Assembly (NCBI GenBank): GCA_947166925.1
Contig: CAMVGD010000008.1
Location: 1 to 39,573, forward strand
DNA length: 39,573 bases
Source: an uncultured Clostridia bacterium
GTDB lineage: Bacteria > Bacillota > Clostridia > Christensenellales > CAG-138
Direction of reading: 5' to 3'
The notes below the pieces were generated by a model, which did not search any database, was not told the DNA's origin, and was given only the letters and a program-made list of their open reading frames with translations. Within the stretch, counting starts at the first letter, position 1. Each line of letters begins with the position of its first letter. Positions 16,261 through 24,022 of this stretch are shown here, piece after piece. A program made the position numbers and the translations under genes.

Positions 16261-16749
16261 ATGCGTATCGAAATCTGCAGCCGGACCGAAGCCGCGGCGC
16301 TGATCGAAGCCGCACAGGCGCCGACGTCCGTTCTCTCGATCACCTCGACAGACGAAGCGGACGCGGTCCTTCCCTGCAATCCCAACGTCGAAACGATCCT
16401 GCGGCTCAGGCTGAACGACCTCACGGAGGCGTACGACGAGGAGGGCATCCCCTACGGACGCCCGCTGCCGGCGCTTTCGGATCTGTCCGGGCTCAAGGCG
16501 TTCGTTTCCGGTCTCCGCAGCGAGTGTCTGATCGTGCACTGCTGGGAGGGCGTATCGCGCTCGGCGGCGGTCGCTGCGGCGATCTGTGAAGCCCGCGGCT
16601 TCCGGGACACGCTCCGGACGCGGCAGCGATTTTCTCCCAATCCGCTGATCTACTCGCTTGCCTGCCGCGCGCTCGGCATTGCCGAAGGCGATCTTTGCTA
16701 CGCCTTCGACCCGAACGATCCGTTCCGGCTCGTGAAGCAGGTCCGCTGA
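16261..16749 (+). CDS. Cys-based (tyrosine/dual-specificity-like) phosphatase
   Basis: A 162-residue protein with the protein tyrosine phosphatase signature HCWEGVSRS: C94 nucleophile and R100 (C-x5-R). Upstream is the strand VLSITS seen in small bacterial phosphatases; downstream the RFSPNPLIYSLACRALG helix matches the C-terminus of that family. It probably removes phosphate from protein tyrosine or from a small phosphorylated molecule in the cytoplasm. ATG 16261 is chosen over the upstream ATG 16210 because it has an AGAGGTG ribosome site and does not overlap the preceding gene. Last gene of the cassette, before a strong terminator. Confidence 0.85.
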   Translation: MRIEICSRTEAAALIEAAQAPTSVLSITSTDEADAVLPCNPNVETILRLRLNDLTEAYDEEGIPYGRPLPALSDLSGLKAFVSGLRSECLIVHCWEGVSRSAAVAAAICEARGFRDTLRTRQRFSPNPLIYSLACRALGIAEGDLCYAFDPNDPFRLVKQVR

Positions 16750-16759
16750 ATCGCAGTAC

Positions 16760-16805
16760 AAAAAAGCGCGCTGCACGGTTTCCTGCCGTGTAAACGCGCT
16801 TTTTG
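16760..16805. terminator. Bidirectional terminator between cassette and TIR gene
   Basis: Long hairpin: AAAAAGCGCG (16761-16770) pairs with CGCGCTTTTT (16795-16804), with an inner CACGG/CCGTG stem. It separates the convergent phosphatase and TIR genes. Confidence 0.88.
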
Positions 16806-16818
16806 ATTCCTTTGTGCG

Positions 16819-18120
16819 TTATCCGATCGCCCGCCATTGCTTGTCGTAATACTTGGCGTCCGCGGGATCGCCGACCATATACGCTTCGTCCGCCAGCTGT
16901 CCTTCCCTGTTGAAGGTGATCGTCAGCGTCTGATTCGAATATCCTCCGATGAAGAATACAAAACCGTCGGTAAACAGCTGCATGGATTCCTCGTAATACG
17001 TGTCGTGCGCCGTCGGATCCTCAAGTACGCTGATCTGGATCTTTCCGTCCTCCGGGAACACGATCACCGTATTGCCGGAATCGTCCTTCTCCAACGCCGT
17101 ATCCTCGCTGCCGGTCACCGTCCCGTCGGTATAGATCGTATCGCTTTGCAGCCAGTCATCGATGTATGCAAACATATGCCGCGCAACCGGATTTCCCGCC
17201 GTGTCGCAGCGTTCGATCGTTTGGATGCGGTCTCCGTTCCATGTGAAGCGGTACTCCGCGCAGATCGTAAACCGCCCGTCCTGCAGCCGCCGCAGCAGAA
17301 CGCGTTCCGTCTGCCCGTCTTCGTTGTAGAGGACCGCATGCGGCGTACCTCCGACCGAAAAGCGGAAGTCTGCCGATTCCCATTCCTCCTCCAGCTCCGC
17401 CATGCGACCCTCCGCCGGCGCTTCGGGCGGGCTCTGTTCTCCGCTTCCCCCACCGTTCGCGCCGCTCTGCTCCGTTCCGATCGCCTGCAAAAAACGACAG
17501 TCCTGTTTCCCGTACAGGAACACGATCAGCACCGCGACCGCGGCAAGCAGCACGGCGATCACAGCGATCGCCGGCCAAAACTTTTTCGATCCGGATTTCG
17601 GTTTCGGTTCCGGTTCCGGCACGTTCGGTTCCGCCGGCTCCGTCGGCTCCGGTTTCTTTTCCGGTACAAAATTCCAATACCGGCAAACCTCGAAGCCTTC
17701 CGCCGTCACAGCCTTGTCGATCAGCTTCGAAATGCTTTCAAATTCCCACTTGTGCAGCGCGTGATTCCGCAACAGCCGCATCGCCATCCCGGCGGGCAGT
17801 TCGACGTTCTCCAGATAGATCAGCATGCGCGGCCGGTTCTTGTCCCGCGCGTAATTCAGCTCGTCCCGGCAGTTTTCGGACTCCAGATAATTCTGCGAAA
17901 GCAGCGCAACGAAATAGCTGCATTCCTCAACGCGTTTCGCAATGACCTCATCCCATTCCTTTGCCGGCGTCAGTCCCTCGTCGAACCATACACGGAACCC
18001 GCGATCGATCAATTCATACGTGATCAGCTCAGCATCCGCCTTATCCTTGTGCGAATAGCTTAGGAACGCGTATGGGCGGGCGCCTCTGTACGCCCTCAGT
18101 TTCCGATCGTCAAATTGCAC
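16819..18120 (-). CDS. Membrane-anchored TIR-domain protein
   Basis: A 433-residue protein. The TIR domain covers about residues 15-140: YAFLSYSHKD (box 1), RGFRVWFDEGL (BB loop), and SENCRDE (81-87) with the probable catalytic Glu at E87. TIR domains of this sort can cleave NAD+ or act as adaptors. A Pro/Glu/Lys-rich linker (153-180) leads to one membrane helix (about 181-203), then a Gly/Ser/Pro-rich stretch and a C-terminal domain (about 240-433) that should face outside the cell; it has repeated strands of the form NGDRIQTIERCD and is of unknown type. The start is GTG 18120, preceded only by a weak GGGGA ribosome site. It has its own promoter at 18157-18185 and stands alone. A signalling or defence role is inference. 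Confidence 0.85.
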   Translation of the reverse strand: MQFDDRKLRAYRGARPYAFLSYSHKDKADAELITYELIDRGFRVWFDEGLTPAKEWDEVIAKRVEECSYFVALLSQNYLESENCRDELNYARDKNRPRMLIYLENVELPAGMAMRLLRNHALHKWEFESISKLIDKAVTAEGFEVCRYWNFVPEKKPEPTEPAEPNVPEPEPKPKSGSKKFWPAIAVIAVLLAAVAVLIVFLYGKQDCRFLQAIGTEQSGANGGGSGEQSPPEAPAEGRMAELEEEWESADFRFSVGGTPHAVLYNEDGQTERVLLRRLQDGRFTICAEYRFTWNGDRIQTIERCDTAGNPVARHMFAYIDDWLQSDTIYTDGTVTGSEDTALEKDDSGNTVIVFPEDGKIQISVLEDPTAHDTYYEESMQLFTDGFVFFIGGYSNQTLTITFNREGQLADEAYMVGDPADAKYYDKQWRAIG

Positions 18121-18156
18121 GGTTCCGATCCCCCAGCCAAAAATATCCGATGCCGT

Positions 18157-18185
18157 ATTATATCATGTGCAGAATTGATGTGCAA
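18157..18185 (-). promoter_or_regulatory. Promoter of the TIR gene (extended -10)
   Basis: On the minus strand TTGCAC (18185-18180) and TATAAT (18162-18157) are 17 bases apart, with a TGA extension directly before TATAAT. Confidence 0.75.
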
Positions 18186-18188
18186 CCG

Positions 18189-18237
18189 AAATATCGGCTT
18201 ACGCGATCCCGTACAAATATCGGCACGCGCGATCCCG
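18189..18237. repeat. Two 23-bp tandem repeats beside the TIR promoter
   Basis: Copies AAATATCGGC...CGCGATCCCG at 18189-18211 and 18215-18237 have a 26-base period and differ at only a few central bases. They abut the -35 box of the TIR promoter, so they could be a regulator site; they also resemble the CGCGATC part of the scattered repeats at 27877 and 30922. Confidence 0.65.
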
Positions 18238-18295
18238 CTTAACTGCAGGAGATTGACAGCGACAGCTTTTCGGTGCAGTGTTTTCTTATAAAATG

Positions 18296-18333
18296 AAAAA
18301 ATCGTCGCGAGCACAGCAAAGCCCGCGACGACG
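18296..18333 (-). terminator. Terminator of the two-component/ABC operon
   Basis: On the minus strand TCGTCGCG pairs with CGCGACGA (18331-18324 and 18309-18302), followed by T6 (18301-18296). It lies about 100 bases after the permease stop. The hairpin is nearly identical to the one after tRNA-Thr at 28000-28038. Confidence 0.8.
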
Positions 18334-18430
18334 TGGTGTGAGTGTTGATAACGGACCTAAAGCACAATGCAAAGGCAGCCGCACATACCTTTATTTACGA
18401 TTATGATGTCTGGCGAAAGACTTTTGCTTT

Positions 18431-21145
18431 TTATAGGTTTTCGTTCTTCAAGACGTCGATTGGGTTGTCCTTTTTACGCCTGTTCCGCGCGTAAAGCATC
18501 GTTGCAAACACGACGAGGAACACCGAACCGACAGCGATCGCGATGCTGTGCCACGGCACGTAGAAGCCGCGTTGAAGCTCCTGCGCGACGATCCGGTGGA
18601 TCAGGAACGTGACGCCGATCGAGACCGGAAGACCTAGAAGCAGCGCGCGCAGTCCGTAGATGACGCATTCGTAGCTCAGCATCTTCCGCATTCCCTTCTC
18701 CGTCATGCCGATGGATTTGAGCATCGCAAACTCGCGGCGTCGCAGCATGATACTCGTGCTGATCGTATTGAACACGTTTGCCGCCGCAATCAGCGAGATC
18801 AGGATGATGAAGCCGTAGGCGAACACGTTGACGACGCCGACGATCATGCGGCTGTTTTCGCGCACCTCGGCGACGTCGTCCGCATAGGCGTTGTAACGGA
18901 ATTCCGATTCCGAAAAGAGCTTCAGAAGCGCCTCGGTCAACGCTTTGTGATCGGTCGTTTGAAAGTACAGCTGCGCCTGCGATTCGCTCCGAAACGCCTC
19001 TTGCGGCAAGCGGGAGAACGGATAGATCAGCGACGCGTGATCGGACGGGATGCAGAAATCGTCGGATTGTACAAACGCGTCGAACGAGTAGGTCACGGGC
19101 ACGCTCGCCTCGTCGAATGTGAGTACAGCGTCCGCTCGCGTACGATCCAGCGTGTACGAATGCGTTTCCGCGGCGCCTTCCATAACCTCATGCCAATACG
19201 ATTCCGGATAGTAGGCGATCTTCGTTTCATCCGTCTCGTGATCATACTCATATTCCCAGACAAAGCCGTCGCGCTTTTGGATCTCCTTCGTCTCAACCGA
19301 AGCGGGCAGCGCGTCGTCGCGGAACAGATCGTAGCGGTAGTATCTTATGTGATTGCCGTCGATCACGGGCTCGGTGATATCCGTGTTCATCAGCACGCCG
19401 TAGGGACAGTCTTCCGCAAAGTATGGCTCGGGATCGACGCCGCTTGCCCTGCACAGCGCGCGGAACGCGTCGTCCTCCAGATAGAGAACGGAAAGAACCA
19501 CATCCAACTGCTCGTTGTTGAACGTATATCCGTGAAACGGTACGGCATTGTAGGCGTCGGTCAGCAGCGCGCGATCGGCATGGAAGCCGTCGGCGCCGGA
19601 ATCCGGCATAAAGCTGTACGCCGAGCGCGTGACGCCGTCATGCGTACGCATCTGCCGCATCACATCCTTTGCGGCATAAACCGGCACATTGGCAAACACG
19701 TCGACGCTGCTGTTTTCGGCGACTGTTTTCACCATGTCGGTGAGATACGCGCAGAACGACGAGGCGGAGATGAACAGCACCACACTCATGAACAGCGACA
19801 GCACCGTCGCGCGATAGCCCTTCCTGTTGCGCTTGAAGTTCTTCGCGCCCATCGCGCCCTCGAAGCCGAACAGCTTTTCGGTGAGCTTGGAGGTTTTGAC
19901 CTCCTTCGCCTTGGTCCTGATATCCGCCGTGCTGCGGATCGCTTCGATCGGCTGCAGGCGCGCCGCCCGCCGTGCGGGAACCGCGGCGGAGATCAGCACC
20001 GTGATGAGCGCAATCACCGCGGCGATCAGCAGCGCTACCGGATGCAGCGCAAGGCGCATCTGCGTTTCGGTATTCGGCATCAACGCCGAAATGGTATCGC
20101 GGATCGCCCACAGCGTGATCCCGATGCCCGCGCAGCCGACGATGAGCCCGATCGGGATGCCGATCGCGGAAAGCACCAGCGCTTCATAGCGCACCGACGC
20201 GCGGATCTGCTTATTCGTCGCGCCGATCGATTTCAGGATGCCGAACTGCCGCGTGCGCTCGGCAATCGAGATCGAAAACGCGTTGTAAATCAGCGAGATT
20301 GAGCCGAACATGACGAGCACGACCAGCACTGCCGTAAAGCCGTAGAGCACACTGACAATGATGTCGTCATTGAACACGCCGTACAACCGCATCAGCGAGG
20401 CGTTTTTGCGCCAGTTTTGCGAAACCGTCTGGCGGTTCATGACGGATTTGAAAAAATACGGTTGCTTGACCGTAAAGAACACCGAGCACGCGCCCGTTCC
20501 CTGTCCTTTGGTCAGCGCGCGGTAACCCGTGCCCTGCACCGAGGGATCGAAGCTTTTGTAGACGCCGACGATCGTATAGGTTATGGGAACGGCATCGACG
20601 ACGGTCTCGCCCTCCCACATCGAATCATACTCGGAAAGCGGCTCGCCGTCCGGACTCATACGATTGCCGATCGGCAGCGTGATCGTTTTGCCGATTTCGT
20701 AAGCGGAAAGATCCGTCTCCCGTGCAAAATTGTAGAAATTGCTTGAGAGGATCAGCTCACGATCGTTTTCGGGCATTCTGCCTTCTTTGATGCGGCTTGC
20801 GATCAGCGGCGAATCGCCTTCGAGCGCATCGACAAAGATCGGCTGACGTTCGGTTTCGGAATCCTTCGCCTCATAGCCGATCAGCCGCCATGTCATCACG
20901 ACATCCTCTATAAAGTCCTGATCTTTGACGCTTTGCGCGGTCGAATCATCCAGCCCCCAAAAGTAGCCGTGCCAGTCGCCCGTGTCCTCTGTCGTCACGC
21001 CGCGCATATAGACCAGTCCGCTGTACGCGCCTTCGATGACTGCGGTCAAAAGCGCCATCGAAAGCACGATGCCGATGATTGTGACCCATGTGCGCATGCG
21101 GTTCTTCTTCAGCGCGCGCCGTGTAAAGGTATGCAGAATGTTCAT
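18431..21145 (-). CDS. ABC transporter permease with two FtsX domains
   Basis: A 904-residue membrane protein. An N-terminal membrane helix (about 20-40) is followed by a large extracytoplasmic region, then a first FtsX core around 265-420 (with the conserved QFGILKSIGATNKQIR loop near 300) and, after another large extracytoplasmic domain, a second FtsX core around 765-895 (EFAMLKSIGMTEKGMR near 805). These loops contact the ATPase. Such permeases in the MacB/Bce group act on peptides or lipids in the envelope rather than classical import. ATG 21145 overlaps the ATPase stop by four bases, with GGAGG eight bases upstream. It is the last gene of the response regulator-kinase-ATPase-permease cluster. 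Confidence 0.92.
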   Translation of the reverse strand: MNILHTFTRRALKKNRMRTWVTIIGIVLSMALLTAVIEGAYSGLVYMRGVTTEDTGDWHGYFWGLDDSTAQSVKDQDFIEDVVMTWRLIGYEAKDSETERQPIFVDALEGDSPLIASRIKEGRMPENDRELILSSNFYNFARETDLSAYEIGKTITLPIGNRMSPDGEPLSEYDSMWEGETVVDAVPITYTIVGVYKSFDPSVQGTGYRALTKGQGTGACSVFFTVKQPYFFKSVMNRQTVSQNWRKNASLMRLYGVFNDDIIVSVLYGFTAVLVVLVMFGSISLIYNAFSISIAERTRQFGILKSIGATNKQIRASVRYEALVLSAIGIPIGLIVGCAGIGITLWAIRDTISALMPNTETQMRLALHPVALLIAAVIALITVLISAAVPARRAARLQPIEAIRSTADIRTKAKEVKTSKLTEKLFGFEGAMGAKNFKRNRKGYRATVLSLFMSVVLFISASSFCAYLTDMVKTVAENSSVDVFANVPVYAAKDVMRQMRTHDGVTRSAYSFMPDSGADGFHADRALLTDAYNAVPFHGYTFNNEQLDVVLSVLYLEDDAFRALCRASGVDPEPYFAEDCPYGVLMNTDITEPVIDGNHIRYYRYDLFRDDALPASVETKEIQKRDGFVWEYEYDHETDETKIAYYPESYWHEVMEGAAETHSYTLDRTRADAVLTFDEASVPVTYSFDAFVQSDDFCIPSDHASLIYPFSRLPQEAFRSESQAQLYFQTTDHKALTEALLKLFSESEFRYNAYADDVAEVRENSRMIVGVVNVFAYGFIILISLIAAANVFNTISTSIMLRRREFAMLKSIGMTEKGMRKMLSYECVIYGLRALLLGLPVSIGVTFLIHRIVAQELQRGFYVPWHSIAIAVGSVFLVVFATMLYARNRRKKDNPIDVLKNENL

Positions 21146-21834
21146 GCCTGCGCCCTCCGGATGCGCTCGTCCTTCGTGATCCTGCCGTCCTCGATCGCGA
21201 TCACGCGGTCCGCCTGCAGCGCGATCTGCTCATCGTGCGTGATGACGATCAGCGTCTGGTTGTACTTGCGGTTGGATAGTTTCAAAAGCTCCACGATCTC
21301 GCGGCTGTTTTTGGAATCGAGGTTGCCGGTCGGCTCGTCGGCAAGCACGATCTCCGGCGCGTTCATCAACGCCCGTCCGATCGAAACGCGCTGCTGCTGT
21401 CCGCCGGAAAGCTGATTGGGCAGATTATTTTTGCGATCCTCCAATGCGAGTAGGTGCAAAAGCTCCTCGAGGCGTTCCTCATTAACCTTGCGCCCGTCCA
21501 TGCGCACCGGCAGCGTCATGTTTTCGACCACGTTCAGCACCGGGATCAGGTTATAGAACTGGTAGATGAGCCCGACGTGACGGCGGCGGAAGATCGCAAG
21601 CTGCTCCTCGTTCTGCGCGTAGACGTCCTGCCCGTTCATATAGACCTTGCCGGACGTCGGACGGTCGACGCCGCCGAGCGCGTGCAAAAGCGTCGATTTA
21701 CCGCTGCCGCTCGGACCGATGATTGCAAGGAATTCGCCCTTCTCCACAGTGAACGATACACCGTCCAATGCGCGGACCTCAGCGTTTCCCGCGCCGTATA
21801 TCTTCGTCAGGTTTTCGACCTTCAAAATCTCCAT
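21142..21834 (-). CDS. ABC transporter ATPase (MacB/LolD type)
   Basis: A 230-residue ATPase with Walker A GPSGSGKST, Q-loop, signature LSGGQQQR, Walker B IVLADEPTGNLDS and the switch H in VITHDE. The ADEPTGNLD form is typical of MacB/LolD/Bce-type ATPases paired with FtsX permeases. The start ATG 21834 is chosen because AAGGAGG lies seven to eight bases upstream and the family starts there; the open frame extends to 21903 across the control site. It powers the permease encoded downstream and overlaps its gene by four bases. Confidence 0.95.
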   Translation of the reverse strand: MEILKVENLTKIYGAGNAEVRALDGVSFTVEKGEFLAIIGPSGSGKSTLLHALGGVDRPTSGKVYMNGQDVYAQNEEQLAIFRRRHVGLIYQFYNLIPVLNVVENMTLPVRMDGRKVNEERLEELLHLLALEDRKNNLPNQLSGGQQQRVSIGRALMNAPEIVLADEPTGNLDSKNSREIVELLKLSNRKYNQTLIVITHDEQIALQADRVIAIEDGRITKDERIRRAQA

Positions 21835-21865
21835 GAAAATGACCTCCTTCGGTTCTTCTGCAACC

Positions 21866-21903
21866 ATTGTACAAAAGAAAAGTGACAGTTCGGTGACTGT
21901 CAC
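21866..21903 (-). promoter_or_regulatory. Inverted-repeat control site and probable promoter before the ABC genes
   Basis: GTGACAGT (21882-21889), six bases, ACTGTCAC (21896-21903) is a perfect 8-6-8 palindrome. On the minus strand a TACAAT -10 box (21871-21866) follows, while the matching -35 position, inside the palindrome, is poor. This is the layout of an activator-dependent promoter, and the nearby OmpR-type regulator is the likely binder. The hairpin is also followed by TTTTCTTTT, so partial termination of the regulator-kinase transcript is an alternative. Confidence 0.65.
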
Positions 21904-21922
21904 AAAAATACTTTTTTGTTTT

Positions 21923-22921
21923 TTATAGAACTGCCTTATAGAACGTGATCACAAACTGCGCGCCGCCTGTGTCGGCGTTCTTTGCTACGATCGTGCCGCC
22001 CTGTGCGGCGATCACCTCACGCGAAAGCGCAAGCCCGATCCCGATGCTGTCGTCCGCTGCGTTTTTGCCGCGGTAGAAGCGCTCGAAGATATGCGCAAAA
22101 TCCTCCGGATCAAAGCCCGTTCCGGTATCGCTGATCGTAATGCGGCAGAACACCGGGCTTTCCTCCGCGCGCGCCGTGATCTTCCCGCCTTCGGGCGTAT
22201 GCTCCATGCAGTTTTTCAGAATGTTGGAAAGCGCTTCAACGGTCCATGCCCGATCGATTGAAAGCACGGCGCCATCGTCCTCAATTGCAAAGGCGATATT
22301 CTTCAATTCCATGCGGATTGCAAGGGGCCCCGATGCCTGTTCGATGAGCTCCTTTGCAGCGATCGGCTCCGGGCGGAACCGCACCGTTTCGGCGTCCAGC
22401 TTGGAGAGTTTCAAAAGCGTTTCCGTGATCCATTGGATCCTCATAAGCTGCTGTTTGAGCTCATGCAGATACCGAAGCCGTTTTTCCATCGGAAGGTCGT
22501 CCTCGGAAAGCAGCGACACAATGAGGTTCATGGAGGTCAGCGGCGTCCGAATCTGGTGAAACAGGTCTGCGATCGCGTCGGACAAAAGACGCTTGTCGTC
22601 CTTCAGCTGCTCGGTCTGCTCTTTCATGCGCACGGTCATCTTGCGAATCTCCGCGGTTAAAATCGCAAGCTCGCCCTCCTCGCTGTCCGTGATCAAAATC
22701 TGATCCTGTTCGTGCAGTACACGGTCGACGCTTTTTGAAAGCGCTTCGATCCTTGCATAACGCCGGCGGCCGAGAAACAGATGCAGCGCGGTAAGCCCGC
22801 CGCCGAGCACAAGAAGCAAAACGCCGGCAAGCGGATGCACAAAGAAACCCGCCGCGGAAAGCAGAACCGTCAGCGCGGCGTCGATGATCCATTCGATTTT
22901 CAGTTCCCGATTCCGAAACAT
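21923..22921 (-). CDS. Sensor histidine kinase, intramembrane-sensing type
   Basis: A 332-residue kinase. Two membrane helices (about 12-28 and 31-50) are joined by almost no outside loop, the layout of intramembrane-sensing kinases that work with Bce-type transporters. A linker helix leads to the H-box FHQIRTPL with phosphorylated H122, then the N-box (ALSNILKNCMEH), and the ATP-binding G-boxes (DTGTGFD, IGIGLALS). It autophosphorylates and passes phosphate to the regulator encoded just upstream; only one base separates its ATG from the regulator stop codon. The stimulus is probably passed on by the transporter, which is inference from this family. Confidence 0.93.
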   Translation of the reverse strand: MFRNRELKIEWIIDAALTVLLSAAGFFVHPLAGVLLLVLGGGLTALHLFLGRRRYARIEALSKSVDRVLHEQDQILITDSEEGELAILTAEIRKMTVRMKEQTEQLKDDKRLLSDAIADLFHQIRTPLTSMNLIVSLLSEDDLPMEKRLRYLHELKQQLMRIQWITETLLKLSKLDAETVRFRPEPIAAKELIEQASGPLAIRMELKNIAFAIEDDGAVLSIDRAWTVEALSNILKNCMEHTPEGGKITARAEESPVFCRITISDTGTGFDPEDFAHIFERFYRGKNAADDSIGIGLALSREVIAAQGGTIVAKNADTGGAQFVITFYKAVL

Positions 22922-22922
22922 A

Positions 22923-23585
22923 TCAGTCCATGCGGTACCCGAGCCCGCGTACGGTTTTGATGATCTGCGGATCCTGCGGATCGTCGCCGAGCTTCACCCG
23001 AAGGCGCTTGATGTACACGGTCAGCGTGTTGTCGTTGACGAAATCGCCCGCAATGTCCCAGATGTCCTCCAGAAGCTTTTCCCGTGTCATGAGCTTGCCG
23101 CGATGGTTCAGAAACGCCATCAGCAGCCGGAATTCCAGCGCGGAAAGCTTGATCTCGCCGCCGTCTTTTGTCACCACGCCGCGATCCGGATCGACCGTGA
23201 CGCCGTTGCCGAGCAGCAGCACGGATTCCGCACCGCTTCTGCGCAGCACGCTTCTGATGCGCGAAACAAGCTCCCGCGGACGGAACGGCTTGGTGATATA
23301 GTCATCCGCGCCCATGTCGAGCCCTTTGACCACGCTGTTTTCATCGCCGGACGCGGTCAGGAAGATCACGGGGATTCCTTTTGCCTTTGCCGCTTCGCAG
23401 ACGGGGAATCCGCTTCCCCGCGCAAGCGATACGTCCAGCAGCACAAGATCGAACGGCGCCGCATCGATCGCTGCGATCGCCGGTTTTTCCGACGATTTCG
23501 ACGTGATCGAAAAGCCCTCGCTTTCCAGAAACTCCGAGAGCGTCTCAACAATCGCCTGATCGTCTTCTACAAGCAGGATCCTCAT
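22923..23585 (-). CDS. OmpR-family response regulator
   Basis: A 220-residue regulator with a receiver domain (D8/D9, phosphorylated D51 in LVLLDVSL, T77, K99) and a C-terminal winged helix DNA-binding domain (about 125-220; LSALEFRLLMAFLNHRGKLMTREKLL, VYIKRLRVKLG, RGLGYRMD). ATG 23585 follows GGAGG by seven bases. First gene of the cluster with the kinase and ABC genes. It probably activates the ABC genes through the palindrome at 21882-21903. Confidence 0.95.
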   Translation of the reverse strand: MRILLVEDDQAIVETLSEFLESEGFSITSKSSEKPAIAAIDAAPFDLVLLDVSLARGSGFPVCEAAKAKGIPVIFLTASGDENSVVKGLDMGADDYITKPFRPRELVSRIRSVLRRSGAESVLLLGNGVTVDPDRGVVTKDGGEIKLSALEFRLLMAFLNHRGKLMTREKLLEDIWDIAGDFVNDNTLTVYIKRLRVKLGDDPQDPQIIKTVRGLGYRMD

Positions 23586-23609
23586 TCCGCGCCTCCTTTC
23601 GATTGTTTT

Positions 23610-23638
23610 ATTCTATCAACATCAATCGCTTTTCGCAA
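23610..23638 (-). promoter_or_regulatory. Promoter of the response regulator-kinase genes
   Basis: On the minus strand TTGCGA (23638-23633) and TAGAAT (23615-23610) are 17 bases apart, 25 bases before the regulator ATG. Confidence 0.65.
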
Positions 23639-23669
23639 GATGTTTCATTTTATCAGATCATCAATCGGT

Positions 23670-23705
23670 AAAAATAAAGCGGTGATAACGAAATCCGTTA
23701 TCACC
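23670..23705 (-). terminator. Terminator of tRNA-Leu
   Basis: Perfect 10-bp stem GGTGATAACG (23681-23690) and CGTTATCACC (23696-23705), followed on the minus strand by an interrupted T run (GCTTTATTTTT). Confidence 0.8.
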
Positions 23706-23713
23706 ACTCGACG

Positions 23714-23797
23714 TGGTGCGGGAAACAGGACTTGAACCTGTGCGGGTTGCCCCATTCGGTCCTCAACCGAACGCGTATCCCATTCCGCCACTCCCGC
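23714..23797 (-). tRNA. tRNA-Leu (anticodon GAG)
   Basis: The 84-nt minus-strand sequence folds as a cloverleaf: acceptor GCGGGAG with TTCCCGC, anticodon loop TTGAGGA (anticodon GAG, reads CUC/CUU), long variable arm with GGG-GCAA-CCC as in class II tRNAs, T-loop TTCAAGT, and an encoded CCA end. Confidence 0.95.
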
Positions 23798-24022
23798 ATA
23801 TGAAACTGGCATTGGACCGAATGGATGATACAAGGTTCATTTTCGTAGGAGCGGGTGCGTTTTAGAACACCCAACCTTCTGCAACACACAGCTCTGTAAT
23901 ACTCATTGTTTGAATTCCGTAGTCTTTACTGATATCATGACGTTGTATTTTGAAGCATCGTATGCTATTATGATAACAGTATCCGGACAAGCTCAATCCA
24001 AATCTGCGGGAGAGGAAAGAAT
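23798..24022. other. Intergenic leader between tRNA-Leu and radical SAM gene
   Basis: Noticeably A+T-rich for this genome. A moderate plus-strand promoter is visible at 23910-23938. I found no clear promoter for the tRNA in the part next to it, and no coding signal. Confidence 0.4.
23910..23938 (+). promoter_or_regulatory. Possible promoter of the radical SAM gene
   Basis: TTGAAT (23910-23915) and TATCAT (23933-23938) are 17 bases apart, about 85 bases upstream of the gene. Confidence 0.5.

Noticed and set aside
18336..23720. CGACGTGGTG at 18332 and 23710 as attachment sites flanking an island
   Set aside because: Only ten bases match, and the matches are explained by the CCA end of the tRNA and a similar terminator stem. 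No integrase gene lies between them.
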